Below are positions 1 to 5,778 of a stretch of DNA of 16,614 nt, piece by piece; position 1 is the stretch's first letter, and each line of letters starts with the position of its first letter. This stretch comes from an uncultured Clostridia bacterium (lineage in GTDB: Bacteria; Bacillota; Clostridia; Oscillospirales; Acutalibacteraceae): contig CALGRR010000102.1 of assembly GCA_937880805.1 (NCBI GenBank), positions 1-16,614 of the forward strand, in the 5' to 3' direction. A program made the translations under genes and the position numbers. The notes below the pieces were generated by a model that worked only from the letters and a program-made list of their open reading frames with translations, made no database searches and was not told the DNA's origin.

Positions 1-40
1 ATAATATAAATATATTTATATATATTATTTATAATAAGAA

Positions 41-68
41 AACCTGCCGCTTTATGAAACGGCAGGTT
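41..68 (-). terminator. Rho-independent terminator of nagA
   Basis: A 9-bp perfect stem (41-49 with 60-68, AACCTGCCG/CGGCAGGTT) with a 10-base loop lies 4 bases beyond the nagA stop codon. In the minus direction the stem runs into an interrupted T tract (TTTTCTTATTAT). The plus direction also has a T-rich tail (ATTTTTAT), so it may work both ways. The preceding 40 bases are almost pure A/T and hold no gene. Confidence 0.75.
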
Positions 69-72
69 ATTT

Positions 73-1185
73 TTATATAATTCTTTTGCCTTTAACGAAA
101 ACAGCTTTTATTGTTTTCATATCCTCGGATAAAACCAGAAGGTCAGCGTTCTTTCCTTCTTCAATGCTTCCCGTTATTTTATCTGCACCGATAACCCTTG
201 CGGGGTTTATTGTAACGGATTTAACTGCCTGCTTAACGGGAATGCCGAATTCAAGGATGTTTTGGAATTCATCAAAAAGATTGGTTGCACTGCCGGCGAG
301 AGTGCCGTCGGCAAGTCTTGCGGCACCTTTTTTGATAACACGCTGACCGCCGAGAGAGTATTCACCGTCCTCAAGCCCTGCCGCCATCATAGCATCGCTT
401 ATAACAACGGTTCTGTCCTCGCCGAGTGCCTTGAATGTAATTCTCAATGTGGGTTCGCAGATATGAATTCCGTCGCATATAAGTTCGGCCGCTACGCTGT
501 TGCTGTCAAGCACCGCACCAACGGCACCTGCCTCACGGGAGGTAAGACCGTTCATTGCGTTATAGAGATGGGTTGCGTGCGAAATGCCGTTTTCTATTGC
601 CTTGTGTAAGCAGGCGTAGTCTGCGGTTGTGTGTGCGGCAGAAACCGTGCATATCTCTTTTGCTTTTTTTATAAACTCATCGGCACCGTTTATTTCGGGT
701 GCGATGTCAACAAGCTTTATGGGGCATATGGTATTAAGCTCTTTGAAAAGCTCAAAGTCAGGTTCAATAATATTATCTTCAGCCTGAGCACCTTTTTTGG
801 CAGGGGAGATGAAAGGGCCTTCCATATTGATGCCGTGAATATATGCACCTTCTTCTCTGCCCATAGTGTCTGCAATGTACTCAAAGCTTTTTCTTATCTG
901 TTCAACGGGAATTGTCATTGTTGCGGGGCAGAAGGAGGTAACGCCGTGCTTTGCAAGTGACTTGCTCATATTCGCTGCGGAATCGGGCTTGCCGTCAGTT
1001 GCGTCAGCCATATTGATTCCGTGAATATGAATATCAATAAAGCCCGGCAGTATAACGCAGTCTGAAAAATCGAGATGCTCACCCTCAAGGCTGCCCGTGC
1101 GTGCTATTTTGCCGTCTGTTATCTCAATATCTGTTTTTACAAATTCAAAATTTTTGTTGCATATTGTTGCGTTCTTTAAAATCAT
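73..1185 (-). CDS. nagA: N-acetylglucosamine-6-phosphate deacetylase
   Basis: This cytoplasmic amidohydrolase removes acetate from GlcNAc-6-phosphate to give glucosamine-6-phosphate, feeding amino sugars from wall recycling or chitin into glycolysis or new wall synthesis. The 370-residue protein has near full family length. Visible motifs are the HIH metal pair in PGFIDIHIHG (about 53-55), NMEGPF with a metal-ligand Glu near 122, SAAHTT (His 185), ATHLYNAM (His 206) and the catalytic Asp in VISDAM (about 264). I chose ATG 1185: the bases just upstream read GGTGAT, complementary to the 16S 3' end. A GTG at 1194 is in frame but lies inside that ribosome site and almost at the predicted transcript start. 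The gene is monocistronic, with its own promoter and terminator. No nagB lies beside it, so the second step must be encoded elsewhere. Confidence 0.95.
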   Translation of the reverse strand: MILKNATICNKNFEFVKTDIEITDGKIARTGSLEGEHLDFSDCVILPGFIDIHIHGINMADATDGKPDSAANMSKSLAKHGVTSFCPATMTIPVEQIRKSFEYIADTMGREEGAYIHGINMEGPFISPAKKGAQAEDNIIEPDFELFKELNTICPIKLVDIAPEINGADEFIKKAKEICTVSAAHTTADYACLHKAIENGISHATHLYNAMNGLTSREAGAVGAVLDSNSVAAELICDGIHICEPTLRITFKALGEDRTVVISDAMMAAGLEDGEYSLGGQRVIKKGAARLADGTLAGSATNLFDEFQNILEFGIPVKQAVKSVTINPARVIGADKITGSIEEGKNADLLVLSEDMKTIKAVFVKGKRII

Positions 1186-1202
1186 ATCAATCACCCGATT
1201 TA

Positions 1203-1231
1203 ATTATATCACACAGAAAACTCCGTGTCAA
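1203..1231 (-). promoter_or_regulatory. Sigma-A promoter of nagA (perfect consensus)
   Basis: On the minus strand TTGACA (1226-1231) and TATAAT (1203-1208) are separated by exactly 17 bases, so both hexamers match the vegetative consensus. The -35 box sits in the T tract of the acpP terminator. The expected start (about 1196-1199) leaves only about 11-14 bases before the nagA ATG. No catabolite or NagR-like operator was recognised. Confidence 0.85.
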
Positions 1232-1262
1232 AAACAAAAACGCAGCGATGAACCGCTGCGTT
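1230..1262 (-). terminator. Rho-independent terminator of acpP
   Basis: A 9-bp perfect stem (1239-1247 with 1254-1262, AACGCAGCG/CGCTGCGTT) with a 6-base loop is followed in the minus direction by TTTTTGTTTTT. It lies about 20 bases past the acpP stop codon. Confidence 0.88.
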
Positions 1263-1281
1263 AAAAGATGCGTTATCTTAC

Positions 1282-1509
1282 TTATGTTCTGTCTTCAATA
1301 TAAGCAACAAGGTCGCTTACGGTCTTGATCTTCTCAAGTGCTTCATCTGAAAGCTCAATGTCAAATTCATCTTCGATTGACATTGCAAGGTCAATAAGGT
1401 CGAGGCTGTCTGCACCAAGTTCACCTGTGATTGATGCACCCTCTGTGATGATGCTCTGATCAACTTCAAGCTGCTCGCTGATGATTTTTTTGAGTTTTTC
1501 GAATACCAT
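1282..1509 (-). CDS. acpP: Acyl carrier protein
   Basis: This small acidic protein carries growing acyl chains on a 4'-phosphopantetheine arm during type II fatty-acid synthesis. The 75 residues form the usual helical bundle, with the attachment motif GADSLD at about 32-37; Ser35 is the modified residue. Helix II is the typical acidic stretch (LIDLAMSIEDEF) used to dock partner enzymes. Start ATG 1509 has a strong ribosome site, AAGGAGA (1516-1522), 6 bases upstream. The gene stands alone with its own promoter and terminator rather than inside a fab cluster, as is common in Clostridia. It could serve a dedicated pathway instead of general lipid synthesis, but nothing nearby suggests one. Confidence 0.95.
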   Translation of the reverse strand: MVFEKLKKIISEQLEVDQSIITEGASITGELGADSLDLIDLAMSIEDEFDIELSDEALEKIKTVSDLVAYIEDRT

Positions 1510-1538
1510 AATTCTTCTCCTTAAAAATTTAATTTATT

Positions 1539-1554
1539 GTTTCCCCCCGGAAAC
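1539..1554 (-). promoter_or_regulatory. Short hairpin in the acpP leader
   Basis: The acpP leader transcript contains GTTTCC-GGGG-GGAAAC, a 6-bp perfect stem with a four-G loop, between the predicted start site (about 1558) and the ribosome site (1516-1522). At the very 5' end of the message it could stabilise the RNA or mark a protein site. It does not match the FapR or FabT sites I know, and no function is assigned. Confidence 0.35.
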
Positions 1555-1564
1555 CACAATATAA

Positions 1565-1593
1565 ATATTATTAATAATCAGCTGTTTTGTCAA
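1565..1593 (-). promoter_or_regulatory. Sigma-A promoter of acpP
   Basis: Minus-strand TTGACA (1588-1593) is followed after 17 bases by TAATAT (1565-1570), a four-of-six -10 match that keeps the key T1, A2 and T6. Placement about 56 bases upstream of the acpP start fits. Confidence 0.75.
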
Positions 1594-1614
1594 GAGTTAT
1601 TTTTAACAAATGCG

Positions 1615-1643
1615 GAATATTAAGAAATTTTTAGATGATACTA
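1615..1643 (+). promoter_or_regulatory. Candidate forespore (sigma-G) promoter of spoVAE
   Basis: GAATA (1615-1619) fits the sigma-G -35 consensus GHATR fully. After 17 bases, GATACTA (1637-1643) fits CATWMTA at six of seven positions. It lies about 29 bases before the spoVAE start. In Bacillus subtilis the spoVA operon is transcribed by sigma-G, so the match is in the expected place. Use of this sigma factor here is inferred. Confidence 0.55.
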
Positions 1644-1671
1644 AAATTAAAAAAGAGTGTGAGGCAAATTT

Positions 1672-2037
1672 ATGGATATTTTGACGGATTTATTAAAAGC
1701 CTTTTTGGTTGGCGGAGCAGTTTGTCTTATCGGTCAGGTGCTTATGGATTTAACAAAGCTCACTCCGGGTCGTATTCTTGTGCTGTTTGTGACGGCGGGA
1801 GTTTTTCTGACGGCGGTCGGATTATATGAGCCTCTTTATAATTGGGCGGGTGCCGGTGCAAGCGTGCCGCTTACGGGCTTCGGCTACACTCTCGCAAAAG
1901 GAATTCAAAAAGCCATTTCGGAGCAGGGGGCAAGAGGAATTATAACGGGAGCGTTCACTGCGGCATCGGGCGGGGTTACGGTTGCAATAATCTGCGGCCT
2001 TATAGCTTCGTTTGTTTCAAAACCGAAGGAAAAATAA
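1672..2037 (+). CDS. spoVAE: Stage V sporulation protein AE (SpoVAEb type)
   Basis: This is a subunit of the SpoVA inner-membrane complex that moves dipicolinic acid into the forespore and releases it at germination. The 121 residues match the usual SpoVAEb length. Hydrophobic segments lie near residues 6-24, 34-52 and 88-117, with the family hallmark GAGASVPLTGFG (60-71) in a re-entrant-looking stretch. The tail is short and basic (SKPKEK). ATG 1672 follows a weak GTGAGG ribosome site by about 8 bases. The gene is monocistronic: acpP diverges on the left and a minus-strand gene converges on the right, so the usual partners spoVAC and spoVAD are not adjacent. A sigma-G-like promoter precedes it. 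Family assignment is secure; whether it works with a distant spoVACD set is unknown. Confidence 0.93.
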   Translation: MDILTDLLKAFLVGGAVCLIGQVLMDLTKLTPGRILVLFVTAGVFLTAVGLYEPLYNWAGAGASVPLTGFGYTLAKGIQKAISEQGARGIITGAFTAASGGVTVAIICGLIASFVSKPKEK

Positions 2038-2063
2038 AAAGACCCTGCCTGATGCAGGGTCTT
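2032..2063 (-). terminator. Rho-independent terminator of the 55-residue membrane protein gene
   Basis: A 10-bp perfect stem (2039-2048 with 2054-2063, AAGACCCTGC/GCAGGGTCTT) has a 5-base loop. In the minus direction it continues into CTTTTTATTTTT, a good T tract. In the plus direction the tail is GAAATG, so it is a poor terminator for spoVAE, although it begins only two bases after the spoVAE stop codon. Confidence 0.8.
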
Positions 2064-2076
2064 GAAATGTGCATTT

Positions 2077-2244
2077 TTATGCTTCAGCTTCGCAGCAAGA
2101 GCAGGAAACGTAGTTTTCTTCGCAGTCAGCAGCGCTGTTTTTCTTTTCAAGGAACTTTTTAACTGCAAAATAGATTCCTGCGGCTACACCTGCGATAGCA
2201 GCGATGATGCCGATAACTTTAAGAACTTTCTTTAAGGTTTCCAT
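2077..2244 (-). CDS. Small single-pass membrane protein with cysteine cluster
   Basis: I do not recognise a named family. The 55-residue protein begins METLKKVLKV, has one hydrophobic segment at about 10-28 rich in Ile, Ala and Gly, then a basic stretch (KKFLEKK) and an acidic tail with four cysteines in the pattern C-x6-C-x-C-C (41, 48, 50, 51). The basic residues on both sides of the membrane segment make topology uncertain. Start ATG 2244 is chosen because GGAGGTT (2251-2257) sits 6 bases upstream; an in-frame ATG at 2295 lies between the -10 and -35 boxes of the predicted promoter and is unlikely. The gene has a perfect-consensus promoter and its own terminator, so it is probably expressed strongly. 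The cysteines could bind metal or form disulfides, which is speculation. Confidence 0.75.
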   Translation of the reverse strand: METLKKVLKVIGIIAAIAGVAAGIYFAVKKFLEKKNSAADCEENYVSCSCCEAEA

Positions 2245-2277
2245 TGAAATAACCTCCGTATTTTTATTTACAAGCAA

Positions 2278-2306
2278 ATTATAGCTTAAATGCAAGAGAT
2301 TGTCAA
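2278..2306 (-). promoter_or_regulatory. Sigma-A promoter of the small membrane protein (perfect consensus)
   Basis: Minus-strand TTGACA (2301-2306) and TATAAT (2278-2283) are separated by 17 bases. The -10 box ends 34 bases before the start codon at 2244, leaving room for the ribosome site at 2251-2257. Confidence 0.85.
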
Positions 2307-2315
2307 TAATTAAAC

Positions 2316-2348
2316 AACCGTGGTCATAAAAAATTTACAACCACGGTT
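2316..2348 (-). terminator. Probable terminator of rpsT
   Basis: A 9-bp perfect stem (2316-2324 with 2340-2348, AACCGTGGT/ACCACGGTT) encloses a 15-base AT-rich loop, 16 bases beyond the rpsT stop codon. The minus-direction tail is only GTTTAATTATT, so termination may be incomplete and some transcription could continue into the small membrane protein gene. Confidence 0.55.
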
Positions 2349-2364
2349 ATCTTTTCGTATTAGC

Positions 2365-2616
2365 TTATTTTGCAAGCTTTGCAAGTGCTGACTTCTTGCG
2401 GGCAGCGTTGTTCTTGTGGAGAAGACCCTTAGCTGCAGCCTGGTCAACCTTTTTGATAGCCTCTTTTACGAGAACTGCGGTCTCGGGAGCGTTTGCTTCA
2501 GCGGCTGCGTGAGCCTTTTTGATAGCAGTTTTAAGAGCAGTGTTGCGTGACTTGTTTCTTGCAGCTCTGGTCTTGTTAACGATAACTCTCTTTTTAGCTG
2601 ATTTAATATTGGGCAT
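2365..2616 (-). CDS. rpsT: 30S ribosomal protein S20
   Basis: S20 is a primary binder of 16S rRNA in the body of the small subunit. The 83-residue sequence is very rich in Lys and Ala and has the family opening MPNIKSAKKRV, the basic RAARNKSRNTALKTAIKK stretch, and the HKNNAARKKSAL motif near the end. Length is typical. ATG 2616 follows AAGGAGGTG by about 5 bases, a near-ideal ribosome site. It is divergent from gpr, the same pairing known in Bacillus (rpsT next to gpr). No S20-specific leader fold was seen; the predicted leader is only about 25 bases. Confidence 0.97.
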   Translation of the reverse strand: MPNIKSAKKRVIVNKTRAARNKSRNTALKTAIKKAHAAAEANAPETAVLVKEAIKKVDQAAAKGLLHKNNAARKKSALAKLAK

Positions 2617-2646
2617 AATGGCACCTCCTTCTTCATACAGCTTGAT

Positions 2647-2675
2647 ATGTTATCACATTTTTTTGTAAATTGCAA
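2647..2675 (-). promoter_or_regulatory. Probable sigma-A promoter of rpsT
   Basis: Minus-strand TTGCAA (2670-2675) and TAACAT (2647-2652), each four of six to consensus, are separated by 17 bases. The spacer holds a run of seven A, and upstream DNA is rich in A/T tracts that may act as an UP element. Confidence 0.6.
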
Positions 2676-2755
2676 GAATTTTTTTAAAAAATATTTCAAT
2701 TTATCGCATTTATATTACTAAAAATTTCAGAAAAAAGCAAGAGGTAAATAAAATT

Positions 2756-3616
2756 ATGAATTTCAGAACGGATTTGGCAATTGAAAGATGCGAATTTTTG
2801 GGCGAAAAAAATATAGAAGGAATTGAAATTGAACGCTTTGAGGCAAAAGGAGCAACGGTTTCAAGAATAGATGTTCTCAACGAAAAGGGTGCGAGGATTG
2901 TTGAAAAGCCCGTGGGAAGATATGTCACCGTTGAAGTAACGCCATTTGCAAAGCACGCTCAGTTTATTGACGACAGCTTTGAGGTGCTGTGTGAAGAAAT
3001 GAAGAGAATGATTCCCGAAAAAGGGAGCGTTCTTGTTGCGGGCCTCGGTAACATCAGAATTACTCCCGATGCACTCGGGCCGAAATGTGCGTCAATGATT
3101 TTTGCAACACGCCATATAACCGGTGAGCTTCTCAAAAGCACGGGTCTTGACGGCTTGAGAAGCGTAAGTGCGTTTTCTACGGGCGTTATGGGCGAAACGG
3201 GTGCAGAGGCGGGCGAGCTTATAGAGGGTGCTGTGAAGATGCTTAAGCCTGATATTGTTATAACCGTTGATGCTCTTGCAGCAAGAAGCGTTTCAAGGCT
3301 CGGAAACACCGTGCAGATGTGCAACACGGGGATTGTGCCCGGCTCGGGAGTGGGAAACTCGAGAAAGGAAATCAGCGAAAGAACACTCGGTATTCCGGTT
3401 ATAGCAATAGGTGTTCCCACGGTTGTTGATGCAGCAACCCTCGTTTCGGATTATTCGGGTGTAAACGAGGTTGATGATGATGCAAAAACAATGATGGTTA
3501 CTCCCAGAGAGGTGGACCTTATGATTGAACGTGCCGCAAAGCTTACATCTCTGGCTGTAAACTGTGCGTTGCAAAAAGATATAAAACCCGAGGATATGCT
3601 GATTTTAACGGCTTGA
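2756..3616 (+). CDS. gpr: Germination protease GPR
   Basis: GPR is the spore endopeptidase that starts degradation of small acid-soluble DNA-binding proteins in the first minutes of germination (peptidase family A25). The hallmark blocks are present: RTDLA at the N-terminus (4-8), GLGN-x3-TPDALGP (Asp105), SAFSTGVMGETG, VDALAARSV (Asp172), PGSGVGN, and IAIGVPTVVDA. The two aspartates correspond to those proposed as essential in the Bacillus enzyme. At 286 residues it is shorter than Bacillus GPR: a segment before the final TPREVD block is missing, as is most of the N-terminal propeptide. No ATG, GTG or TTG lies in frame just upstream, and the ribosome site AAGAGG (2739-2744) supports ATG 2756. 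A forespore promoter is expected, but only weak matches were found. The usual neighbour spoIIP is absent. Confidence 0.95.
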   Translation: MNFRTDLAIERCEFLGEKNIEGIEIERFEAKGATVSRIDVLNEKGARIVEKPVGRYVTVEVTPFAKHAQFIDDSFEVLCEEMKRMIPEKGSVLVAGLGNIRITPDALGPKCASMIFATRHITGELLKSTGLDGLRSVSAFSTGVMGETGAEAGELIEGAVKMLKPDIVITVDALAARSVSRLGNTVQMCNTGIVPGSGVGNSRKEISERTLGIPVIAIGVPTVVDAATLVSDYSGVNEVDDDAKTMMVTPREVDLMIERAAKLTSLAVNCALQKDIKPEDMLILTA

Positions 3617-3617
3617 T

Positions 3618-3686
3618 AATCCGTTTTTCAATATCTTGTGTGGCGATAGATGTATAAACACAATTTTTGAAAAAATTCAACGGATT
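3618..3686 (+). other. Long imperfect hairpin after gpr
   Basis: Three consecutive stems stack on one axis: 3618-3625 with 3679-3686 (AATCCGTT/AACGGATT), 3626-3631 with 3667-3672 (TTTCAA/TTGAAA), and 3636-3641 with 3658-3663 (TTGTGT/ACACAA), with small internal loops. It begins two bases after the gpr stop codon. It may mark the gpr 3' end, but no clean T run follows, so it is not called a terminator. Confidence 0.4.
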
Positions 3687-3722
3687 TTGCCGAAAAAAAA
3701 TAAAAATTTTTTCAAAAAAGGC

Positions 3723-3751
3723 TTGTAATCTTGCGTTTTATATTATATAAT
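3723..3751 (+). promoter_or_regulatory. Sigma-A promoter of the mraZ cell-wall operon
   Basis: TTGTAA (3723-3728, four of six) and a perfect TATAAT (3746-3751) are separated by 17 bases. The predicted start near 3758 leaves a leader of about 70 bases before mraZ. It is the only strong vegetative promoter seen ahead of the whole cluster. Confidence 0.75.
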
Positions 3752-3762
3752 CTAACCATTCA

Positions 3763-3787
3763 AGGGAAGCAAAGGGGACTTTTGGTT
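3763..3787 (+). promoter_or_regulatory. Candidate MraZ operator (10-base-spaced repeats)
   Basis: Three pentamers, AGGGA (3763-3767), AGGGG (3773-3777) and TGGTT (3783-3787), fall exactly 10 bases apart just downstream of the predicted start. MraZ is known to bind short G-rich direct repeats with 10-base spacing (TGGGN in Escherichia coli) ahead of its own gene. The match is by pattern and position; the third unit is weak. Confidence 0.5.
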
Positions 3788-3827
3788 AAAAAATCCACAA
3801 AAATTCATTTGAAAGGGAGGCGGAAAA

Positions 3828-4280
3828 ATGTCATCGTTTATAGGAACAGAAATGAGAAAGTTTGACCAGGTAAACCGAATGTCAATACCGCCTCAGTTCA
3901 GAAGTGAGTTGGGAAGCCCCGTTGTTATTATGAAATCTCTTCACAACGACCCTTGCCTGCTCATATTTTCGGAAAAGGAATATGACAGATTCAGCAAGGG
4001 CATCGTTCGTACATATAAAGGCGAAATGCAGGCGAGGGCACAGAGACAGCTCGCCAACAGAATAGACCTTGCATCGGTAGATAAGTCGGGAAGAATATCC
4101 CTTAAAGAAGATTTCAAAAAATTTGCTCAGCTCAATGAAGAGATGATTGTTGTTGGTATGGATAACAGAATTGAGCTCTGGGATAAAAATATCTGGGATG
4201 AATATAACGACAGCAGCGATTTCGATTTCAGCGATACAAGCTATTCAAATGATTTTGACTGTGCGGAGGGTGAGCGATGA
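3828..4280 (+). CDS. mraZ: Transcriptional regulator MraZ
   Basis: MraZ is an AbrB-like ring-forming DNA-binding protein that controls its own dcw operon. The 150-residue sequence holds the two expected repeats, each with the DxxxR signature: DQVNR (13-17) and DKSGR (85-89), the latter followed by ISL and later VVGMDNRIELWDKNIW, a classic MraZ block. The N-terminal copy is divergent, with DQVNR replacing the usual DAKGR. The last 25 residues form an acidic, Ser/Asp/Tyr-rich tail. ATG 3828 follows AAAGGGAGG (3812-3820) by 7 bases. The stop codon overlaps the rsmH start (ATGA), implying translational coupling. Candidate operator repeats lie in its leader. Confidence 0.93.
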   Translation: MSSFIGTEMRKFDQVNRMSIPPQFRSELGSPVVIMKSLHNDPCLLIFSEKEYDRFSKGIVRTYKGEMQARAQRQLANRIDLASVDKSGRISLKEDFKKFAQLNEEMIVVGMDNRIELWDKNIWDEYNDSSDFDFSDTSYSNDFDCAEGER

Positions 4281-5200
4281 GCAGCGAGTTTCATCACATT
4301 CCCGTGTTGTTCAATGAAACAATAGAGTCGCTCAATATTAAGCCCGACGGGATTTATGTTGACTGCACTTCGGGCGGCGGAGGTCATTCAAGTGCAATAG
4401 CAAGCCGATTAAAAGGCGGCAGACTTATTTCAATAGACAGAGATCCCGAAGCTATTGAGATTCTGAAAGAAAGACTTTCAAAGTTCGGCTGTGTAACGGT
4501 TGTTCACGATAATTTCTTTAACATAAAAAATATTCTGGCTTCGCTCGGCATTGATAAGGTTGACGGTGTGCTTGCCGATCTCGGCGTAAGCTCGCATCAG
4601 CTTGATGAGCCTTCAAGAGGATTTTCGTTTCATCACGATGCCCCGCTTGATATGAGAATGTCAATTTCGGGAATGAGTGCTGCTCAGGCGGTAAACACTC
4701 TTTCGCAGCAGGAGCTTCAGAAAATAATTTTTGAATACGGCGAAGAAAAATTTGCCCCGTCAATTTCAAGGGCTATTGTAAAAGCCAGAGAGATTAAACC
4801 CATCGAAACAACATTTGAGCTTTCGGATATAATCAAATCCGCAATGCCCGCCGCCGCAAAGCGTGACGGACACCCCGCAAGAAAAACCTTTCAGGCATTG
4901 AGAATATATGTAAACGGTGAGCTTGACGGTCTCGGAAATGCCGTGAATGATATGTTTGACTGCCTTAAGGTCGGGGGAAGGGTAAGCGTTATTACCTTCC
5001 ATTCGCTTGAAGACAGAACGGTGAAGCAGGCACTTGCACCGCTTTCAAAGGGCTGCACCTGCCCCAAGAATTTTCCCGTTTGCGTGTGCGGAAACAAGGC
5101 GGCTGCAAAGGTGTTTAAAGCAGTAACACCGAGCAAGGCGGAGCTGGAAGAAAATCCGCGATGCCGAAGTTCAAGACTCCGCACGGCGGAAAAACTTTGA
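4277..5200 (+). CDS. rsmH: 16S rRNA (cytosine-1402 N4) methyltransferase
   Basis: RsmH (MraW) methylates N4 of C1402 in the decoding centre of 16S rRNA using S-adenosylmethionine. The 307-residue protein has family length. Visible are HIPVLFNETI at the N-terminus, the SAM-binding YVDCTSGGGGHS (27-38), the acidic motif SIDRDPEA (Asp54), ADLGVSSHQLD (100-110) followed by RGFSF and PLDMRM, and the late VSVITFHSLEDR block with a C-terminal cysteine-rich turn (GCTCPKNFPVCVCG). The start overlaps mraZ by 4 bases; CGGAGGG (4264-4270) inside mraZ serves as its ribosome site. It is the second gene of the cluster, as in most Firmicutes. Confidence 0.97.
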   Translation: MSSEFHHIPVLFNETIESLNIKPDGIYVDCTSGGGGHSSAIASRLKGGRLISIDRDPEAIEILKERLSKFGCVTVVHDNFFNIKNILASLGIDKVDGVLADLGVSSHQLDEPSRGFSFHHDAPLDMRMSISGMSAAQAVNTLSQQELQKIIFEYGEEKFAPSISRAIVKAREIKPIETTFELSDIIKSAMPAAAKRDGHPARKTFQALRIYVNGELDGLGNAVNDMFDCLKVGGRVSVITFHSLEDRTVKQALAPLSKGCTCPKNFPVCVCGNKAAAKVFKAVTPSKAELEENPRCRSSRLRTAEKL

Positions 5201-5245
5201 TTATTATTATGTTTTAATATATTACATTAAGAGAGGAGGAGAAAT

Positions 5246-5749
5246 ATGGATAACAGAAGCGAAGCTTATGATTTGGGCTTGTTCGGTGCTCAGGCGTTTT
5301 CAACGGCAATACCCGTAGTTGACTTGCCCGACCCCGAGCCTCAGAAAAAAGAAAAGCCCTCGGCAAAGCCGAAAGCTTCATCTGCTGCAAAAACCCGTGC
5401 CGAATCAATGGCTGAAACCAGGCAGGCACTCAAGATTTTTGCTGTTATTCTTGTTATGTTCTCTCTCTTTGTGGGTATTCTTGCCGCCAGACTCAATGTT
5501 TATGAGCTTAAGGCTCTGGCAAACGAAAAAGAGATTTTGCTCGATGAAGCAAAAAGCGAAAACATAAGACTTAATATGGCACTTAACGCCTTGATGTCCC
5601 GCGAAAAGGTAGAGGACTATGCGGTAAATGTTTTGGGAATGCAAAAAATAGAGCGTTACCAGATATATTACTTTGATGACAGGGATGGCGACAAAGTAGT
5701 TGTTTCCGGTGGCGATGCTGTTAATGCTGAAATTAAAGCAGACAATTAA
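5246..5749 (+). CDS. ftsL: FtsL-like cell-division protein
   Basis: This is a bitopic membrane protein expected to sit in the divisome with DivIC/FtsB and DivIB/FtsQ and to activate FtsW and the class B PBP. The call rests on position between rsmH and the PBP gene, plus architecture: a 60-residue cytoplasmic part with a Pro/Lys/Ala-rich linker (DPEPQKKEKPSAKPK, 29-43), one membrane segment at about 62-82, then an extracytoplasmic helix likely to form a coiled coil (85-120), and the FtsL-like motif EDYAVNVLGMQK (123-134). Sequence identity in this family is always low. At 167 residues it is longer than Bacillus FtsL. ATG 5246 has AGGAGGA (5234-5240) upstream. Its last codons form one arm of a 15-bp inverted repeat. 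Confidence 0.8.
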   Translation: MDNRSEAYDLGLFGAQAFSTAIPVVDLPDPEPQKKEKPSAKPKASSAAKTRAESMAETRQALKIFAVILVMFSLFVGILAARLNVYELKALANEKEILLDEAKSENIRLNMALNALMSREKVEDYAVNVLGMQKIERYQIYYFDDRDGDKVVVSGGDAVNAEIKADN

Positions 5750-5777
5750 ACTTGAAGGTTTTTTGTCTGCTTTAATT
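5731..5777 (+). repeat. 15-bp perfect inverted repeat over the ftsL stop codon
   Basis: The arm 5731-5745 (AATTAAAGCAGACAA) is exactly complementary to 5763-5777, with a 17-base loop that can add a 4-bp inner stem (AAAC/GTTT). The left arm encodes the last FtsL residues. There is no T run on the plus side after the stem, so it is not a standard terminator. It may protect the upstream message end or attenuate read-through into the PBP gene. Confidence 0.6.
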
Positions 5778-5778
5778 A

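Noticed and set aside
2039..2063. Hairpin as the terminator of spoVAE
   Set aside because: The stem is strong, but the T tract lies only on the minus-strand side, so it is assigned to the convergent small gene.
2706..2734. GCATT-N17-CAGAAAA as a sigma-G promoter for gpr
   Set aside because: It would start transcription at about 2741, inside the ribosome site. A second option ending in ATTACTA (2714-2720) has a poor -35. gpr is expected to be forespore-expressed, but neither match is good enough to call.
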